Positions 17,705 to 27,412 are shown, counted from the stretch's first letter. The stretch is DNA of 64,000 nt from Candidatus Avelusimicrobium aviculae (GCA_944324655.1 CALUXF010000004.1:1-64000); one strand, 5' to 3'. Notes: a model not told the origin generated them from the letters alone. Numbers and translations are program-made.

Positions 17705-18343
17705 ATGGAAATCATTTTATATATACCCATTTTATTCTTTTCCATTGTTCTGCATGAGTTTGCCCACGGCTTAGTGGCATACCGCATGGGGGATGACACC
17801 GCCTATCTTAGCGGCCGCCTTACTTTAAACCCCATTGCCCATGTGGATATAATAGGCACGCTGGCCGTACCTTTGTTTTGTTACATTTTTAGCATGCCGC
17901 TTTTTGGCTGGGCCAAGCCGGTGCCGGTTAATCCGCTGCGTCTGCCTTCGCCTAAACGGGATATGGGTAAAGTAGCCGCCGCCGGGCCGGCTGTTAATTT
18001 GTTGTTGGCTTTGGCGCTGGTAATCGTGATGAAGATTTTAGTTCTGTGGAGTGGGCAAACGCCAAAGGCCGGGGTGGAACAGGCTTTTGTGTTTTTGCAA
18101 TACGGGGTGATGATTAATGTGTTGCTGGCCGTATTTAATTTAATACCTATCCCGCCGTTGGACGGGGGCAATATTGTAACGGCCTTGCTTCCGCCGCGCG
18201 CCTCCATGCGTTACCAACTGTTTTTTGGGCGCTACGGTATGTATATTGTGCTGGCTTTAATTTTGACGGGAGGGGTAAAGTATTTCTTGCTTCCGCCCAC
18301 TTATTTTATTTTAAATTTATTTAATAAGTTCTTGGCTTTATAG
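17705..18343 (+). CDS. Site-2 protease family (M50) membrane metalloprotease
   Basis: M50 proteases cut substrates inside or next to membranes. The zinc motif HEFAH is at residues 17-21 in the first membrane helix, and the third ligand region NLIPIPPLDGGNIV is near residue 145. Four to five hydrophobic segments fill the 212 residues. There is no PDZ domain, so it belongs to the short, single-domain group whose substrates are mostly unknown, and not to the RseP class. It heads a plus-strand run into trpS and scpAB. Confidence 0.9.
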   Translation: MEIILYIPILFFSIVLHEFAHGLVAYRMGDDTAYLSGRLTLNPIAHVDIIGTLAVPLFCYIFSMPLFGWAKPVPVNPLRLPSPKRDMGKVAAAGPAVNLLLALALVIVMKILVLWSGQTPKAGVEQAFVFLQYGVMINVLLAVFNLIPIPPLDGGNIVTALLPPRASMRYQLFFGRYGMYIVLALILTGGVKYFLLPPTYFILNLFNKFLAL

Positions 18344-18357
18344 AGGTGTTTGGTGTT

Positions 18358-19419
18358 ATGACAAACAATAAAATCGTTGTTTCCGGTATGAGGCCTACAG
18401 GCCGGCTCCATTTAGGCAATTATCATGGGGCGTTAAAAAACTGGGTGGCGTTGCAAAAAGATTACCGCTGTTTTTTCTTCGTGGCGGACTTGCACGCCCT
18501 TACCACCGCCTATGACCATGCCCAAAGTTTGGCCCACAACGGCGAAGACATGCTGATAGACTGGCTGACCGCCGGCTTAGACCCCAAACAAGCCACTATT
18601 TTTATCCAGTCTGACGTGCCGGAAGTAAGCGAATTAAACACCCTACTAGGGATGATTACCCCTTTGGGCTGGCTGCTAAGAAACCCCACCTATAAAGACC
18701 AAATACAGGAACTGTTGGCGCGTAAATACGCCGGGCAGTTGGCCGGGGACGAAAACACCCCGCTGGCGGAACGCGTAAAGGGGCTTACGGACGAGGATAT
18801 ATCCTCCTTTGGCTTTTTAGGCTACCCGGTGTTGATGGCGGTGGATATTTTGATACACCGCGCGGAATTTGTGCCCGTAGGGCAGGACCAAACCGCCCAT
18901 TTGGAAATAGCGCGCGATATCGCCCGCCGCTTTAAAGACATTTACGGGGAAGAAGTTTTTGTGGAACCCAAGCCGTTGTTTACCTCGGTGGCTAAAGTGC
19001 CGGGGCTGGACGGGCATAAAATGTCCAAATCTTATCACAACACCATTGAACTGGGGGAAGATGTAGACAGCGTACGCAAAAAAGTAATGTCTATGTATAC
19101 GGACCCGAATAAGAAAAAAGCCAATGATCCCGCCAACCCGGACGGGTGCGTGGTATACGCTTTTCATAAAATATACAATCCCAACCACCAAACGCGCTGT
19201 GCGCAGTGCAAAGAGGGTGCCTTGGGCTGCGTGGCATGCAAGAAAGAATTGTTCGCGTTAATGGAGCCGGAACTTTCGGCCTTTAACGAACGGCGTAAAA
19301 TTTTTGAGGCGGACAAAGCCCAGCTGGCCCAAATTGTGGCCCAGGGGAAAGAAGCCGCCCGCGCCTCTGCCGCGCCGGTATTGTTGGCGGCTAAAAAAGC
19401 CATGCGGATTATAAAATGA
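18358..19419 (+). CDS. trpS: Tryptophanyl-tRNA synthetase
   Basis: Charges tRNA-Trp. The class I signatures are GRLHLGNYHG near residue 17 and KMSKS near 223. The start at 18358 is preferred over a GTG at 18346 because GAGGTG lies 9 nt before it. The product is 353 residues. An unusual cysteine group (C281, C284, C291, C294, with C264 nearby) matches the type of site known to hold an iron-sulphur cluster in Thermotoga TrpRS. The stop overlaps the scpA start (ATGA). Confidence 0.96.
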   Translation: MTNNKIVVSGMRPTGRLHLGNYHGALKNWVALQKDYRCFFFVADLHALTTAYDHAQSLAHNGEDMLIDWLTAGLDPKQATIFIQSDVPEVSELNTLLGMITPLGWLLRNPTYKDQIQELLARKYAGQLAGDENTPLAERVKGLTDEDISSFGFLGYPVLMAVDILIHRAEFVPVGQDQTAHLEIARDIARRFKDIYGEEVFVEPKPLFTSVAKVPGLDGHKMSKSYHNTIELGEDVDSVRKKVMSMYTDPNKKKANDPANPDGCVVYAFHKIYNPNHQTRCAQCKEGALGCVACKKELFALMEPELSAFNERRKIFEADKAQLAQIVAQGKEAARASAAPVLLAAKKAMRIIK

Positions 19420-20177
19420 TAAACCCGGCTCCTATCAACGTACACATTAATGTCTTTGAAGGCCCGATGGACCTGCTTTTGCATCTCATCAAAAAAGACA
19501 ATTTGGACGTGTGCGACGTAAACATTGCGGAAATAACCAAACAATATTTGGATTATTTAAACGTAATGAAGGAGCTTAATTTAGAAGTGGCTGGTGAGTT
19601 TTTGGTTATGGCCAGCACGCTGATGCAAATCAAAGCCAAAACGTTGCTTCCCAGCCAGGCCCCCACTACGGAGGACGAAGGCCCCAACCCGGCCAAAGAA
19701 TTAATCGCCAAGCTGGTGGAATACCAAAAGTATAAAGAAGCCAGCAAGTTTTTGGAACAAAAACATGAGGAATTAAAAGACCGGTTTTACCGTTCCGCCC
19801 CTATTTTTGACGATGGTGAAAAAATAATCAACTTGCAAATGTTTGATTTGCTTGCCGCCGTAAAACGCGCTTTTGACCGTTTGGACGAGCGCAAACGGGT
19901 GGAAATGCTGAAGATAGAGGAGTTTCCTATTGAAAGCAAAATGGAGAAGGTCATTTCCCTGCTTACCCGCCGGGAGTGGATACTGCTGGATGACATTTTT
20001 GTGGGTGAAACCAAAAAGCGGGGCATTATCACTTGTTTCATGGCGGTATTGGAACTGATGAAAATTAAAAAATTATTGGCCCGCCAAGACGCACGCGGCG
20101 GTGATATACGCATTTATTTAAATCCGGAAAATAAAGACAAAGATTTTAAAACCCTTATGCACGGGGAGGCTGCTTAA
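19416..20177 (+). CDS. scpA: Segregation and condensation protein A
   Basis: ScpA is the kleisin subunit that bridges SMC heads in the bacterial condensin. The N-terminus VFEGPMDLLLHLIKK and NIAEITKQYLDYL are typical, as is the SMC-binding C-terminal winged helix (TCFMAVLELMKIKKL). Length 253 is normal. The ATG overlaps the trpS stop by 4 nt and scpB follows after 2 nt. smc itself is not in the window. Confidence 0.94.
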   Translation: MINPAPINVHINVFEGPMDLLLHLIKKDNLDVCDVNIAEITKQYLDYLNVMKELNLEVAGEFLVMASTLMQIKAKTLLPSQAPTTEDEGPNPAKELIAKLVEYQKYKEASKFLEQKHEELKDRFYRSAPIFDDGEKIINLQMFDLLAAVKRAFDRLDERKRVEMLKIEEFPIESKMEKVISLLTRREWILLDDIFVGETKKRGIITCFMAVLELMKIKKLLARQDARGGDIRIYLNPENKDKDFKTLMHGEAA

Positions 20178-20179
20178 TT

Positions 20180-21157
20180 ATGCAAACGCAGGAAAGCCAA
20201 AACCAGACCCAGTTGGTGGAAACTACTGAGGACGCAAAAAAAATTATAGAAACCCTTTTGTTTATTACGGACAGGCCGGTAAAAGCGTCCCGCCTGGCGG
20301 ACGTGGTGGAAACGCTCTCCACGGCCCAAGTGCTTGATATTATTAAAGAACTTACCCAGGAATACGCCCAACAAGGCCGCGCCGTGCAAATCGTGGAGGC
20401 GGCCGGCGGCTATCAAATGGCAACCAAGCCGGAATATGGGCGCTGGGTGCGCAAGCTGTATAATGAAAAAATGACCACCAAACTTTCCAACGCGGCGTTG
20501 GAAACGCTGGCCATTATCGCCTATAAGCAGCCCATTACCCGCGCGGAAATGGAAGCCATACGCGGGGTGGACGTGGCTGGCCCGCTGGAACGCCTGCTGG
20601 AACGCGGTTTGGTACGCGTGGTGGGTAAAAAGGACACCGTGGGCCGCCCGATGGTATATGGAACCACAGATGAATTTTTAAGAATGTTTGGCTTAAACAA
20701 AGTGTCTGAACTGCCGGACCTGCAAGTTTTTGCCGCCAAGTCTTTGCATGAAAAACAGGCGGATTTGCCTTTTGAGGAAGCGCTTCCCCCGTTGGGTGAG
20801 CCGGCTGTTATCCCCTTGGAAGATTTGGACGATGCCGAAAAGTTGGAAGTGTTGGACGGCGGGGCGGACCCTTTCTTTACCCGCGCCTCTTATAACAAGA
20901 CGGACGTAAACCAAGCCGGGCTGCCCGGCATGGAAGCGCCTGCCGCCGAGCAGGAAGAAGCGGCTTCACAAATGCCGTCTGATTTACCGCAGCAGGCCCC
21001 GGTGCAAGAGCAGGCCGCTTTGCCGGTGGACGCCCCGGCGCAGGAAACGCTTAGCCAAAAAGAATTGGAACAACAGCTTACAGAACAGGCTTTAGAAATA
21101 GAAAACCGGCAGAAAGAACAAGCCGCCGTTCCCGGTGACGCAGAGGAGGATAACTAA
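20180..21157 (+). CDS. scpB: Segregation and condensation protein B with extended tail
   Basis: ScpB dimers bind ScpA in the SMC condensin. Residues 15-185 carry the two winged helices with KIIETLLFI, EAAGGYQMAT, LETLAIIAYKQPITRAEMEAIRGVD and GRPMVYGTTDEFL. ScpB is usually about 170-220 residues, but here the protein is 325 long. The extra 120-130 residues are acidic and rich in Ala, Gln and Pro, and are probably disordered. Confidence 0.93.
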   Translation: MQTQESQNQTQLVETTEDAKKIIETLLFITDRPVKASRLADVVETLSTAQVLDIIKELTQEYAQQGRAVQIVEAAGGYQMATKPEYGRWVRKLYNEKMTTKLSNAALETLAIIAYKQPITRAEMEAIRGVDVAGPLERLLERGLVRVVGKKDTVGRPMVYGTTDEFLRMFGLNKVSELPDLQVFAAKSLHEKQADLPFEEALPPLGEPAVIPLEDLDDAEKLEVLDGGADPFFTRASYNKTDVNQAGLPGMEAPAAEQEEAASQMPSDLPQQAPVQEQAALPVDAPAQETLSQKELEQQLTEQALEIENRQKEQAAVPGDAEEDN

Positions 21158-21160
21158 GTT

Positions 21161-22600
21161 ATGAATATTGTTATGGCCGCCAGCGAGGCGTTCCCGTTTT
21201 GCAAAACGGGAGGATTGGCAGATGTGGTGGGCGCGCTAAGCCAGCAGCTGGGTATGCGCAAAGGCAATAAAGTTATTTTATTTCTGCCCCATTACCGCAA
21301 TATTACGCGCGTGTCTTCTTTAAAAGTGGTGCCCGGGGTGTATTTAATCCCGATAGGGGACCGTATAGAACAAGTTACTTTGTCTTATATTAACTGGGGT
21401 TCCGTTATTGTGTTTTTTATCGGAAACCGCAAATATTTTGACCGTCCCGAGCTGTACAGAACCAAAAACGGGGAATATCCGGATAATGACGAACGTTTTA
21501 TTCTGTTCTGCCGCGCCGTGTTGGAAGGCTGCAAATTTGTGGGTTTCCGCCCGGATATTATCCATTGCCATGACTGGCAAACCGGCCTTATCCCGGCCTA
21601 TTTAAAAACGGTATATAAACTGGACGCTTTTTACACCCGCACCCGCAGTTTATTTACCATTCATAATATTGCTTACCAAGGGCATTATCCGTATTCCACG
21701 TATGAGAAAGCGGGTTTCCACCCGGTGGATTATACCCCTGAAAAATTTGAATATTACGGCGGCATGAGCTTTTTAAAAAGCGGGTTGGTGTTTGCCGATA
21801 ACATTAACACCGTCAGCCCGACCTATGCCAAAGAAGTGCAAAATGATCCTTCTAAGGGTTTTGGGCTGGAAGGCGTTCTGCGTCACCGCAGCAATCACTT
21901 TTGCGGTATTGTAAACGGCATTGATACCGAAATTTGGGACCCGGAAACTGACCCTATTTTGCCCGTAGGTTATGATTGTTTTGATTTCCCGCGCGGTAAA
22001 ACCGCCTGCAAAATGCTTTTATTGCAGGAATGCGGTTTGGAACAAAACCCGGATAAACCGGTAGTGGGTATCGTATCGCGTTTGGATTATCAAAAAGGGT
22101 TGGACACGGTGGTAAACGTGATAGAGCGCTACAAAGGCCGCGTATTGTTTACCGTACTGGGCGCGGGGGACCCCCGTTTGGAAAAAGCCTATCAAGCTTT
22201 GGCGCGCAATAATCCAACCAGTGTGGCTTACCGGGGAAAGCTGGATGAGGAACTGGCCCATAAAATTTATGCCGGGGCGGATTTATTTTTAATGCCGTCT
22301 CGTTTTGAGCCGTGCGGCTTAAGCCAGATGATTGCCATGAAATACGGCACGCTGCCCATGGTTACGCAAGTAGGCGGTTTGGCCGACACGGTAACCGGAT
22401 TTCCCGTTTCCAACGCTACCGGGTTTTTTATTAACACCTTGAGCGAGAACGGCATCGTTTCCACCTTGGAAACCGCTTTGCAGGTATATGCGGACAAACC
22501 GGCTTGGACCAAACTGGTTAAAAACGCCATGATGGCCGATAATTCTTGGGACAAATCCGCCCAGGAATACATAGATTTGTATAAAAGAACAGTAAATTAG
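21161..22600 (+). CDS. glgA: Glycogen synthase (ADP-glucose type)
   Basis: Transfers glucose from ADP-glucose to the growing alpha-1,4-glucan. The N-terminal KTGGLADVVGAL is the nucleotide-sugar loop, HCHDWQTGLIPAYL and FTIHNIAYQG are family blocks, and the C-terminal Rossmann domain has SRLDYQKGLD and PSRFEPCGLSQMIAMKYG (GT5 family). Length 479 is typical. It begins 3 nt after scpB. It implies glycogen storage; other glg genes are outside the window. Confidence 0.94.
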   Translation: MNIVMAASEAFPFCKTGGLADVVGALSQQLGMRKGNKVILFLPHYRNITRVSSLKVVPGVYLIPIGDRIEQVTLSYINWGSVIVFFIGNRKYFDRPELYRTKNGEYPDNDERFILFCRAVLEGCKFVGFRPDIIHCHDWQTGLIPAYLKTVYKLDAFYTRTRSLFTIHNIAYQGHYPYSTYEKAGFHPVDYTPEKFEYYGGMSFLKSGLVFADNINTVSPTYAKEVQNDPSKGFGLEGVLRHRSNHFCGIVNGIDTEIWDPETDPILPVGYDCFDFPRGKTACKMLLLQECGLEQNPDKPVVGIVSRLDYQKGLDTVVNVIERYKGRVLFTVLGAGDPRLEKAYQALARNNPTSVAYRGKLDEELAHKIYAGADLFLMPSRFEPCGLSQMIAMKYGTLPMVTQVGGLADTVTGFPVSNATGFFINTLSENGIVSTLETALQVYADKPAWTKLVKNAMMADNSWDKSAQEYIDLYKRTVN

Positions 22601-22613
22601 GAGAAATTCTTCT

Positions 22614-23999
22614 ATGAAAAAATGGGTATTAGTTTTATTTGTTTGTGTTTTTGCTTTTAGCGCACAGGCTAAAACAGCCAAGAATTTGATATGGGTAATC
22701 GGGGACGGGATGGGTCCGTCCGCCATGGGTTTTTTTATGGAGGCCATACGCAACAGCCATAACCCGGCTTACCCGGATAAACAATCCTATTTGGAAAAAT
22801 TTATCAACGCCTCAGACGTGGGTTTGTATTTTAACAACACGCACGTAAGCATTGTTACGGACTCGGCCGGCTCCGCCACGCAAATGGCCACGGGGCAGTT
22901 TTCCTTGCCGGATTACATCGGGCAGGATTATTCCGGCCTGGACGTAAAAAATATTATGGAAGAGGCGCAGGCGCGCGGTTTGTCCGTAGGCGTTATTTCC
23001 GACGCGTATGTAACGGACGCCACCCCCGCCGGCTTTTTATCCCACGTGCGCAGCCGCAAACAAAAGTATGATATCGCGCGGCAGATGATAGACTCCGGCG
23101 CGGACGTTATTTTGGGCGGCGGGCTTAAGTATTTTTCCAAGGGGGAAAATAAAAAGTTATTAAAAGAAGCCAAAAAGAAAGGCTACACCATTGTTAAAAA
23201 TAAAAAACAGCTGGCTAGCGCCAAAGGGAAAAAACTGTTAGGTTTATTTGCCGATGAGGCCATGCCTTTTTATATAGAAAAAGATTTAAACCCCAACGTG
23301 CCCACGTTAAAAGACATGGCCCAAGCCGCGCTGCGTGTTCTTTCCCAAAATGAAAAAGGCTTTGTGTTAATGGTGGAAGCCGGTAAAATTGATTGGGCCT
23401 TGCATGAAAACGACGGCGGCGCTTCTTATTATGAAATGCTGGGGTTGGATGAAACCCTTCCTGTTTTAACCGCGTTTGCCGATAAGAACGAAGACACCCT
23501 TATTTACTTAAACGCGGATCACGAAACCGGCGTTCCCGCGTTTTCCTACCGCCATTTGGATGAAGACCAAGTAAAGCATAAGAACGCCCAAGGGGAAATG
23601 CTTTACGGCGGAAATACGGATTATATTGATTATAAAGAATTTGATAATTTAGCCAAACAAAACCGTGTGTTGTTTTACGTGAATGAAGATTTTAAAAAGC
23701 TTCCTAAAGAAAAACAAACCCCGGCCGCCATGCAGGCTATGATGGACAAAGCCTTAGGGTATCATATAGATTTGTCTTCTTTACAAGACCCTACGGATTA
23801 CGAGGCCGTCAAACAGCGTATTAACCAGGCAAAAGGGCTTAGCTGGAATACGGGGGCCCACACTTCCGGTATGTTGATAGGAGTGGCGTACGGCGGGTAT
23901 GACGGGTTTACCGGCGTATATCACAATACCCAGCTGAAAGACAAAATGAGCCGGGCCTTAGGGTGGACGCAGCTCCCCTCCGAAGAAGATGAGGACTAA
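22614..23999 (+). CDS. Secreted alkaline phosphatase
   Basis: A periplasmic phosphomonoesterase of the PhoA family. Residues 1-20 are a signal peptide ending in AQA. The metal-site motif GDGMGPSAM lies just after it, the nucleophile Ser84 is in TDSAGSATQMATG, and DHETG and the late GAHTSGMLIGVAYG supply further metal ligands. Length 461 is normal. A Shine-Dalgarno TAGGAGA precedes the ATG. The upstream spacing to glgA is 13 nt. Confidence 0.92.
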   Translation: MKKWVLVLFVCVFAFSAQAKTAKNLIWVIGDGMGPSAMGFFMEAIRNSHNPAYPDKQSYLEKFINASDVGLYFNNTHVSIVTDSAGSATQMATGQFSLPDYIGQDYSGLDVKNIMEEAQARGLSVGVISDAYVTDATPAGFLSHVRSRKQKYDIARQMIDSGADVILGGGLKYFSKGENKKLLKEAKKKGYTIVKNKKQLASAKGKKLLGLFADEAMPFYIEKDLNPNVPTLKDMAQAALRVLSQNEKGFVLMVEAGKIDWALHENDGGASYYEMLGLDETLPVLTAFADKNEDTLIYLNADHETGVPAFSYRHLDEDQVKHKNAQGEMLYGGNTDYIDYKEFDNLAKQNRVLFYVNEDFKKLPKEKQTPAAMQAMMDKALGYHIDLSSLQDPTDYEAVKQRINQAKGLSWNTGAHTSGMLIGVAYGGYDGFTGVYHNTQLKDKMSRALGWTQLPSEEDED

Positions 24000-24002
24000 T
24001 CT

Positions 24003-24776
24003 ATGGATGATTTTTTAGAGCCCCAAAGACGCAAATCCAAACACGTTTTCCGTTTGTACCGCCGGGTGTTTACGCTTACCTTTGCGGTGGCGGTGCTGTT
24101 GCAGATTGTCAGCTTTACGCAGTTGCAGCTAAAGGATTATTTTACCCGCTTGGACGGCGAGTTTAAGGTTATTTTAACGGTGGACCCGGAAGTAAAAACC
24201 GAAGACCTGACCCAAATAGGGGAAAGCCTAAGCGCTAAGGAAGATATTTTGGAAGTAAAATTATTCTCCCCGGCGGATGCGTTGGCCGCTTTGCAAAAAA
24301 AGAATCCCCAGCTTACAGAAGCGCTTTTACTAATGGGCAGAAATAAAATGCCGGCCTATTTTGAGCTGAGGCTAAACTACAAAGCCGTTAACAATATCGG
24401 TCCGTTTGTGGATAACTTGGCGGCGGAATACCAAGGCTTGTCCCCCAAGTACAGCCCACAGCACGCGCGCACTATTTTTTTGGTGGGGCTTTGCCTGCGT
24501 ATTGTGAATATGGCTATGGTGTTTTCGCTTTTACTGTTGGTGTTTTTTATGTTTTTGGTGGAAGCGTATCCTTCCGTTTCGCGTCATATGGGGGCGGGGG
24601 TATTTTCCGGGTTGCTGGCGGCGGGGGCGTCTTTGGTGTTTATAGCGGCGTTGGTGTATCCGTCGGGGTATTTGCTGCCCGCGTTAAACGCGTTTACGTC
24701 CGTGGGTAGACAAGTCGCTTTATTTATTTTATGCGGTTTATTAGGCTGGACGTTGACTAAATGGCAAAAATTCTAA
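24003..24776 (+). CDS. ftsX: FtsX-like cell division membrane protein
   Basis: FtsX with the ATPase FtsE controls peptidoglycan hydrolases at the septum. The 257-residue product has the expected topology: one membrane segment near residues 24-44, an extracytoplasmic domain (TVDPEVKTEDL, SPADALAAL) and three C-terminal segments near 160-180, 195-218 and 230-250. Sequence similarity is modest but the downstream EnvC-like and CtpA genes are the usual company of ftsX. No ftsE is in the window, which is unusual because ftsE normally precedes ftsX directly. Confidence 0.75.
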   Translation: MDDFLEPQRRKSKHVFRLYRRVFTLTFAVAVLLQIVSFTQLQLKDYFTRLDGEFKVILTVDPEVKTEDLTQIGESLSAKEDILEVKLFSPADALAALQKKNPQLTEALLLMGRNKMPAYFELRLNYKAVNNIGPFVDNLAAEYQGLSPKYSPQHARTIFLVGLCLRIVNMAMVFSLLLLVFFMFLVEAYPSVSRHMGAGVFSGLLAAGASLVFIAALVYPSGYLLPALNAFTSVGRQVALFILCGLLGWTLTKWQKF

Positions 24777-25936
24777 CTCTTTTTATCTTTTTACTTTGGG
24801 CGCCTTGCTTGTTTTCCAATGAAGCGGAGGACAAGCGCAAGGAGCTTGAGCGTTTAAAAAGCCAGGCCGCCCAAAAAGAGAACGAGTTAAAAAAATACCG
24901 TGCGGAGGAACAAAAAATCGCGCGGGAAATTTTCGATTTAGATAAAAAACGCCGCGAGGCCGAACGCAAAAAAAACCAGGTGGAGGCGGATATTTCCTAT
25001 ATAGAACAAACGCTTCTTTCCACCGCGGACAAGCTGGCCGTTTTAGAAAAAAGCATGCCCATGTGGCAGCGTGCCGTATTGGATGAGCTGGACGAATACT
25101 ATTTTACCCCCCGTTGTTACGAATGCCCGGAAGGGTACAGCCTGGAAGAGGAAATTTTTGTGGACCGCATGATCACCCACAAAGCCGCTTTTACCACCGC
25201 CATGACGGAAGAACAAAAACAAACCGGCAAAAAGATTTCCACCTATGAGCAAAAAAACAAGCAGCTCCAAGCGCGCAGTTCCAAACTGGAAGAGGAGCGC
25301 GAAGTCATTTCCACCAATTTCCGCAAGAAAAAAACCGCGCTGGACGTTACCAAGCGCAAAGTGGAAGAAGTGCGCAAAGAAATTAACGAACTGAACCGTT
25401 CCGCCGAAGAACTGAATGATTTGCTTGCCCAGTTTGAACGTTCCCGCAAAGAGAAAGCCGCCAAGGAAACCGCCTCCCAGCAAAAAACCGGAGGAGCCAA
25501 AAAAGCGGCTTCCGGCGGACCCACGATAGACGTTCCTCCCAATTCTCTGCCGTGGCCGGTGGAGGGGAAAGTATTAAGTAAATTTGGCAAAGAATACCGG
25601 GCGGATTTGAATACATGGATTTTCCGCGAAGGGATTAAAGTAGCGGCCGCGCGCGGCCAGTCCGTCCGCGCGGCGGAAAGCGGCAGCGTCATTTATGCCG
25701 GGCCGTTCCGTTCTTATGGGAATGTGGTCATTTTAGACCATGGAAAAGGTTTCTTCTCTATTTACGGGTTTTTGCTGGAGATACAGGTATCCGTGGGGGA
25801 CAAACTGCCTCGCCAAGGGGTATTGGGCACGGCCGGGCCGGATACGCAAACCTCTTCCGGCACGGGCCGCTATGCGGTATATTTTGAAATCCGCCAAGGT
25901 ACGGAAGCAGTGGATCCTTTAAAATGGTTAAAATAA
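24761..25936 (+). CDS. EnvC-like murein hydrolase activator (degenerate LytM domain)
   Basis: EnvC-type proteins couple FtsX to amidases. The 391-residue product has a signal peptide (1-20), a long charged coiled coil (about 22-245), a low-complexity linker and a C-terminal M23/LytM fold (about 265-391). The zinc ligands are missing: the HxxxD position reads REGIKVA and the HxH position reads YAVYFEI, so it should be a catalytically inactive activator like E. coli EnvC. The start overlaps ftsX by 16 nt. Confidence 0.85.
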   Translation: MAKILTLFIFLLWAPCLFSNEAEDKRKELERLKSQAAQKENELKKYRAEEQKIAREIFDLDKKRREAERKKNQVEADISYIEQTLLSTADKLAVLEKSMPMWQRAVLDELDEYYFTPRCYECPEGYSLEEEIFVDRMITHKAAFTTAMTEEQKQTGKKISTYEQKNKQLQARSSKLEEEREVISTNFRKKKTALDVTKRKVEEVRKEINELNRSAEELNDLLAQFERSRKEKAAKETASQQKTGGAKKAASGGPTIDVPPNSLPWPVEGKVLSKFGKEYRADLNTWIFREGIKVAAARGQSVRAAESGSVIYAGPFRSYGNVVILDHGKGFFSIYGFLLEIQVSVGDKLPRQGVLGTAGPDTQTSSGTGRYAVYFEIRQGTEAVDPLKWLK

Positions 25937-25952
25937 ATTTAATGAGGTATTT

Positions 25953-27365
25953 ATGAGAAATAAAAAAGTCAGCGCGTGGGCGATAGCCGCCGCAACATTA
26001 TTTTTTATAGGGACGCTTTTCCCGTACGCTTATGCGGCGGCGGACGGCGGTTTGCGTAAAATACGCACGTTTGTGGACGTGTTGGAATACGTCAAAGAAA
26101 ATTATGTGGAAAATACGGATACGGATAAGCTGATTACCGGGGCCATAAAAGGGGTGATTGGCGAGTTGGACGACTTTTCCCAATATTTAGAACCCAAAGA
26201 TTACAAAGCGTTAAAGAACGATACCCGGGGCGATTTCGGCGGGGTAGGCATCCGCCTGCACATGGTGGACGGATATGTAACGGTTTCAAGCCCCATGCCG
26301 GGCACCCCCGCTTTTAAGGCGGGTATCATGCCGGGGGACCGTATCTTGTTTGTAGATGACAAAGACATTTCCGATATGCGTCTGGACGAAGCCGTGGATT
26401 TAATGCGCGGCGAAGTGGGCACTAAAGTAAAACTTACCATTTACCGCAAAGACTCCAAAACCGGCGAATATACCACTAAGCTGGACGTTACCTTAAAACG
26501 CCAAAAAATCGTGCCGGAAGTGGTTTACCACCGTATGCTGCCGGACCATATTGGCTATATATATGTAGTGGATTTTTCCGGCCACACCATGGAAGCGCTG
26601 AACGAAGCCCTGAAAGATTTGCAAAAACAGGGCATGAAGTCTTTGGTGTTGGATTTGCGCTTTAACCCCGGCGGTTTATTAAACGGGGCGGTGGATATGG
26701 CCAAACTGTTCATGGGGCAAGAACAAATGATTGTGTACACCAAAGGCCGCAAGCAGGAGTTCTACCAAGAATTTAAAACAGATAAGAAAGCCCCATATGC
26801 GGACATACCCATGGTGGTATTGGTAAACCAAGGTTCGGCCAGCGCCAGTGAAATCGTATCCGGCGCTTTGCAGGATAATAAACGCGCCGTTGTCGCGGGC
26901 CAGCGCACTTTTGGAAAAGCCAGCGTACAGCAGGTGTTGCCTCTTTCCGGCGGGGCGGGCTTGCGTTTGACTATTGCCAAATATTATACGCCGTCCGGGC
27001 GGCTCATCCAACGGGATTACCGGGATAAATCCAAAGAAAACGAAGGCGGCATTTTCCCGGATATTGAAGTGGTGGTGGAGCCGGAAGAAGAAATAAAAGT
27101 GTTTATGCAGTATAATAACGTAATATATACCCCCGGTAAAAAACCGGTTATGCCGGAATTTACGGAAAAAGACCCGGTGCTGGATAAGGCCGTAGCTTAT
27201 TTAAAAGGGGATCTTACCTTGGAGCAGGCCAAGCAAGAGGCCCAGGCCGCTAAAGAAAAAAAGGAAGCGGCAAAATCCTCCTCCGGTAAAACAGCCAAAA
27301 TAAAAAAAGAGACAGAAAAAACGGGGGATAAAGCGCCCGCACAAAAACAGACGGGCAAAAAATAA
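25953..27365 (+). CDS. ctpA: C-terminal processing protease (S41, PDZ)
   Basis: An exported serine protease that trims or degrades envelope proteins. It has a signal anchor (residues 8-30), the N-terminal cap, a PDZ domain (about 90-180, with GIRLHMVDGY and PGDRILFVD) and the S41 core with the Ser in NQGSASASEIVSGAL and the Lys in RTFGKASVQQV. The last 50 residues are Lys/Ala/Glu-rich and probably disordered. Placement after the EnvC-like gene is common and suggests a role in controlling peptidoglycan hydrolases. Confidence 0.93.
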   Translation: MRNKKVSAWAIAAATLFFIGTLFPYAYAAADGGLRKIRTFVDVLEYVKENYVENTDTDKLITGAIKGVIGELDDFSQYLEPKDYKALKNDTRGDFGGVGIRLHMVDGYVTVSSPMPGTPAFKAGIMPGDRILFVDDKDISDMRLDEAVDLMRGEVGTKVKLTIYRKDSKTGEYTTKLDVTLKRQKIVPEVVYHRMLPDHIGYIYVVDFSGHTMEALNEALKDLQKQGMKSLVLDLRFNPGGLLNGAVDMAKLFMGQEQMIVYTKGRKQEFYQEFKTDKKAPYADIPMVVLVNQGSASASEIVSGALQDNKRAVVAGQRTFGKASVQQVLPLSGGAGLRLTIAKYYTPSGRLIQRDYRDKSKENEGGIFPDIEVVVEPEEEIKVFMQYNNVIYTPGKKPVMPEFTEKDPVLDKAVAYLKGDLTLEQAKQEAQAAKEKKEAAKSSSGKTAKIKKETEKTGDKAPAQKQTGKK

Positions 27366-27412
27366 GAACAAGAAAAATCCGCCGGAAATAAAAGCAAATA
27401 AACAGGCTTGAG

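Noticed and set aside
24491-24709. Gly/Val-rich 72-codon frame within ftsX
   Set aside because: Out-of-frame shadow of the membrane helices of ftsX.
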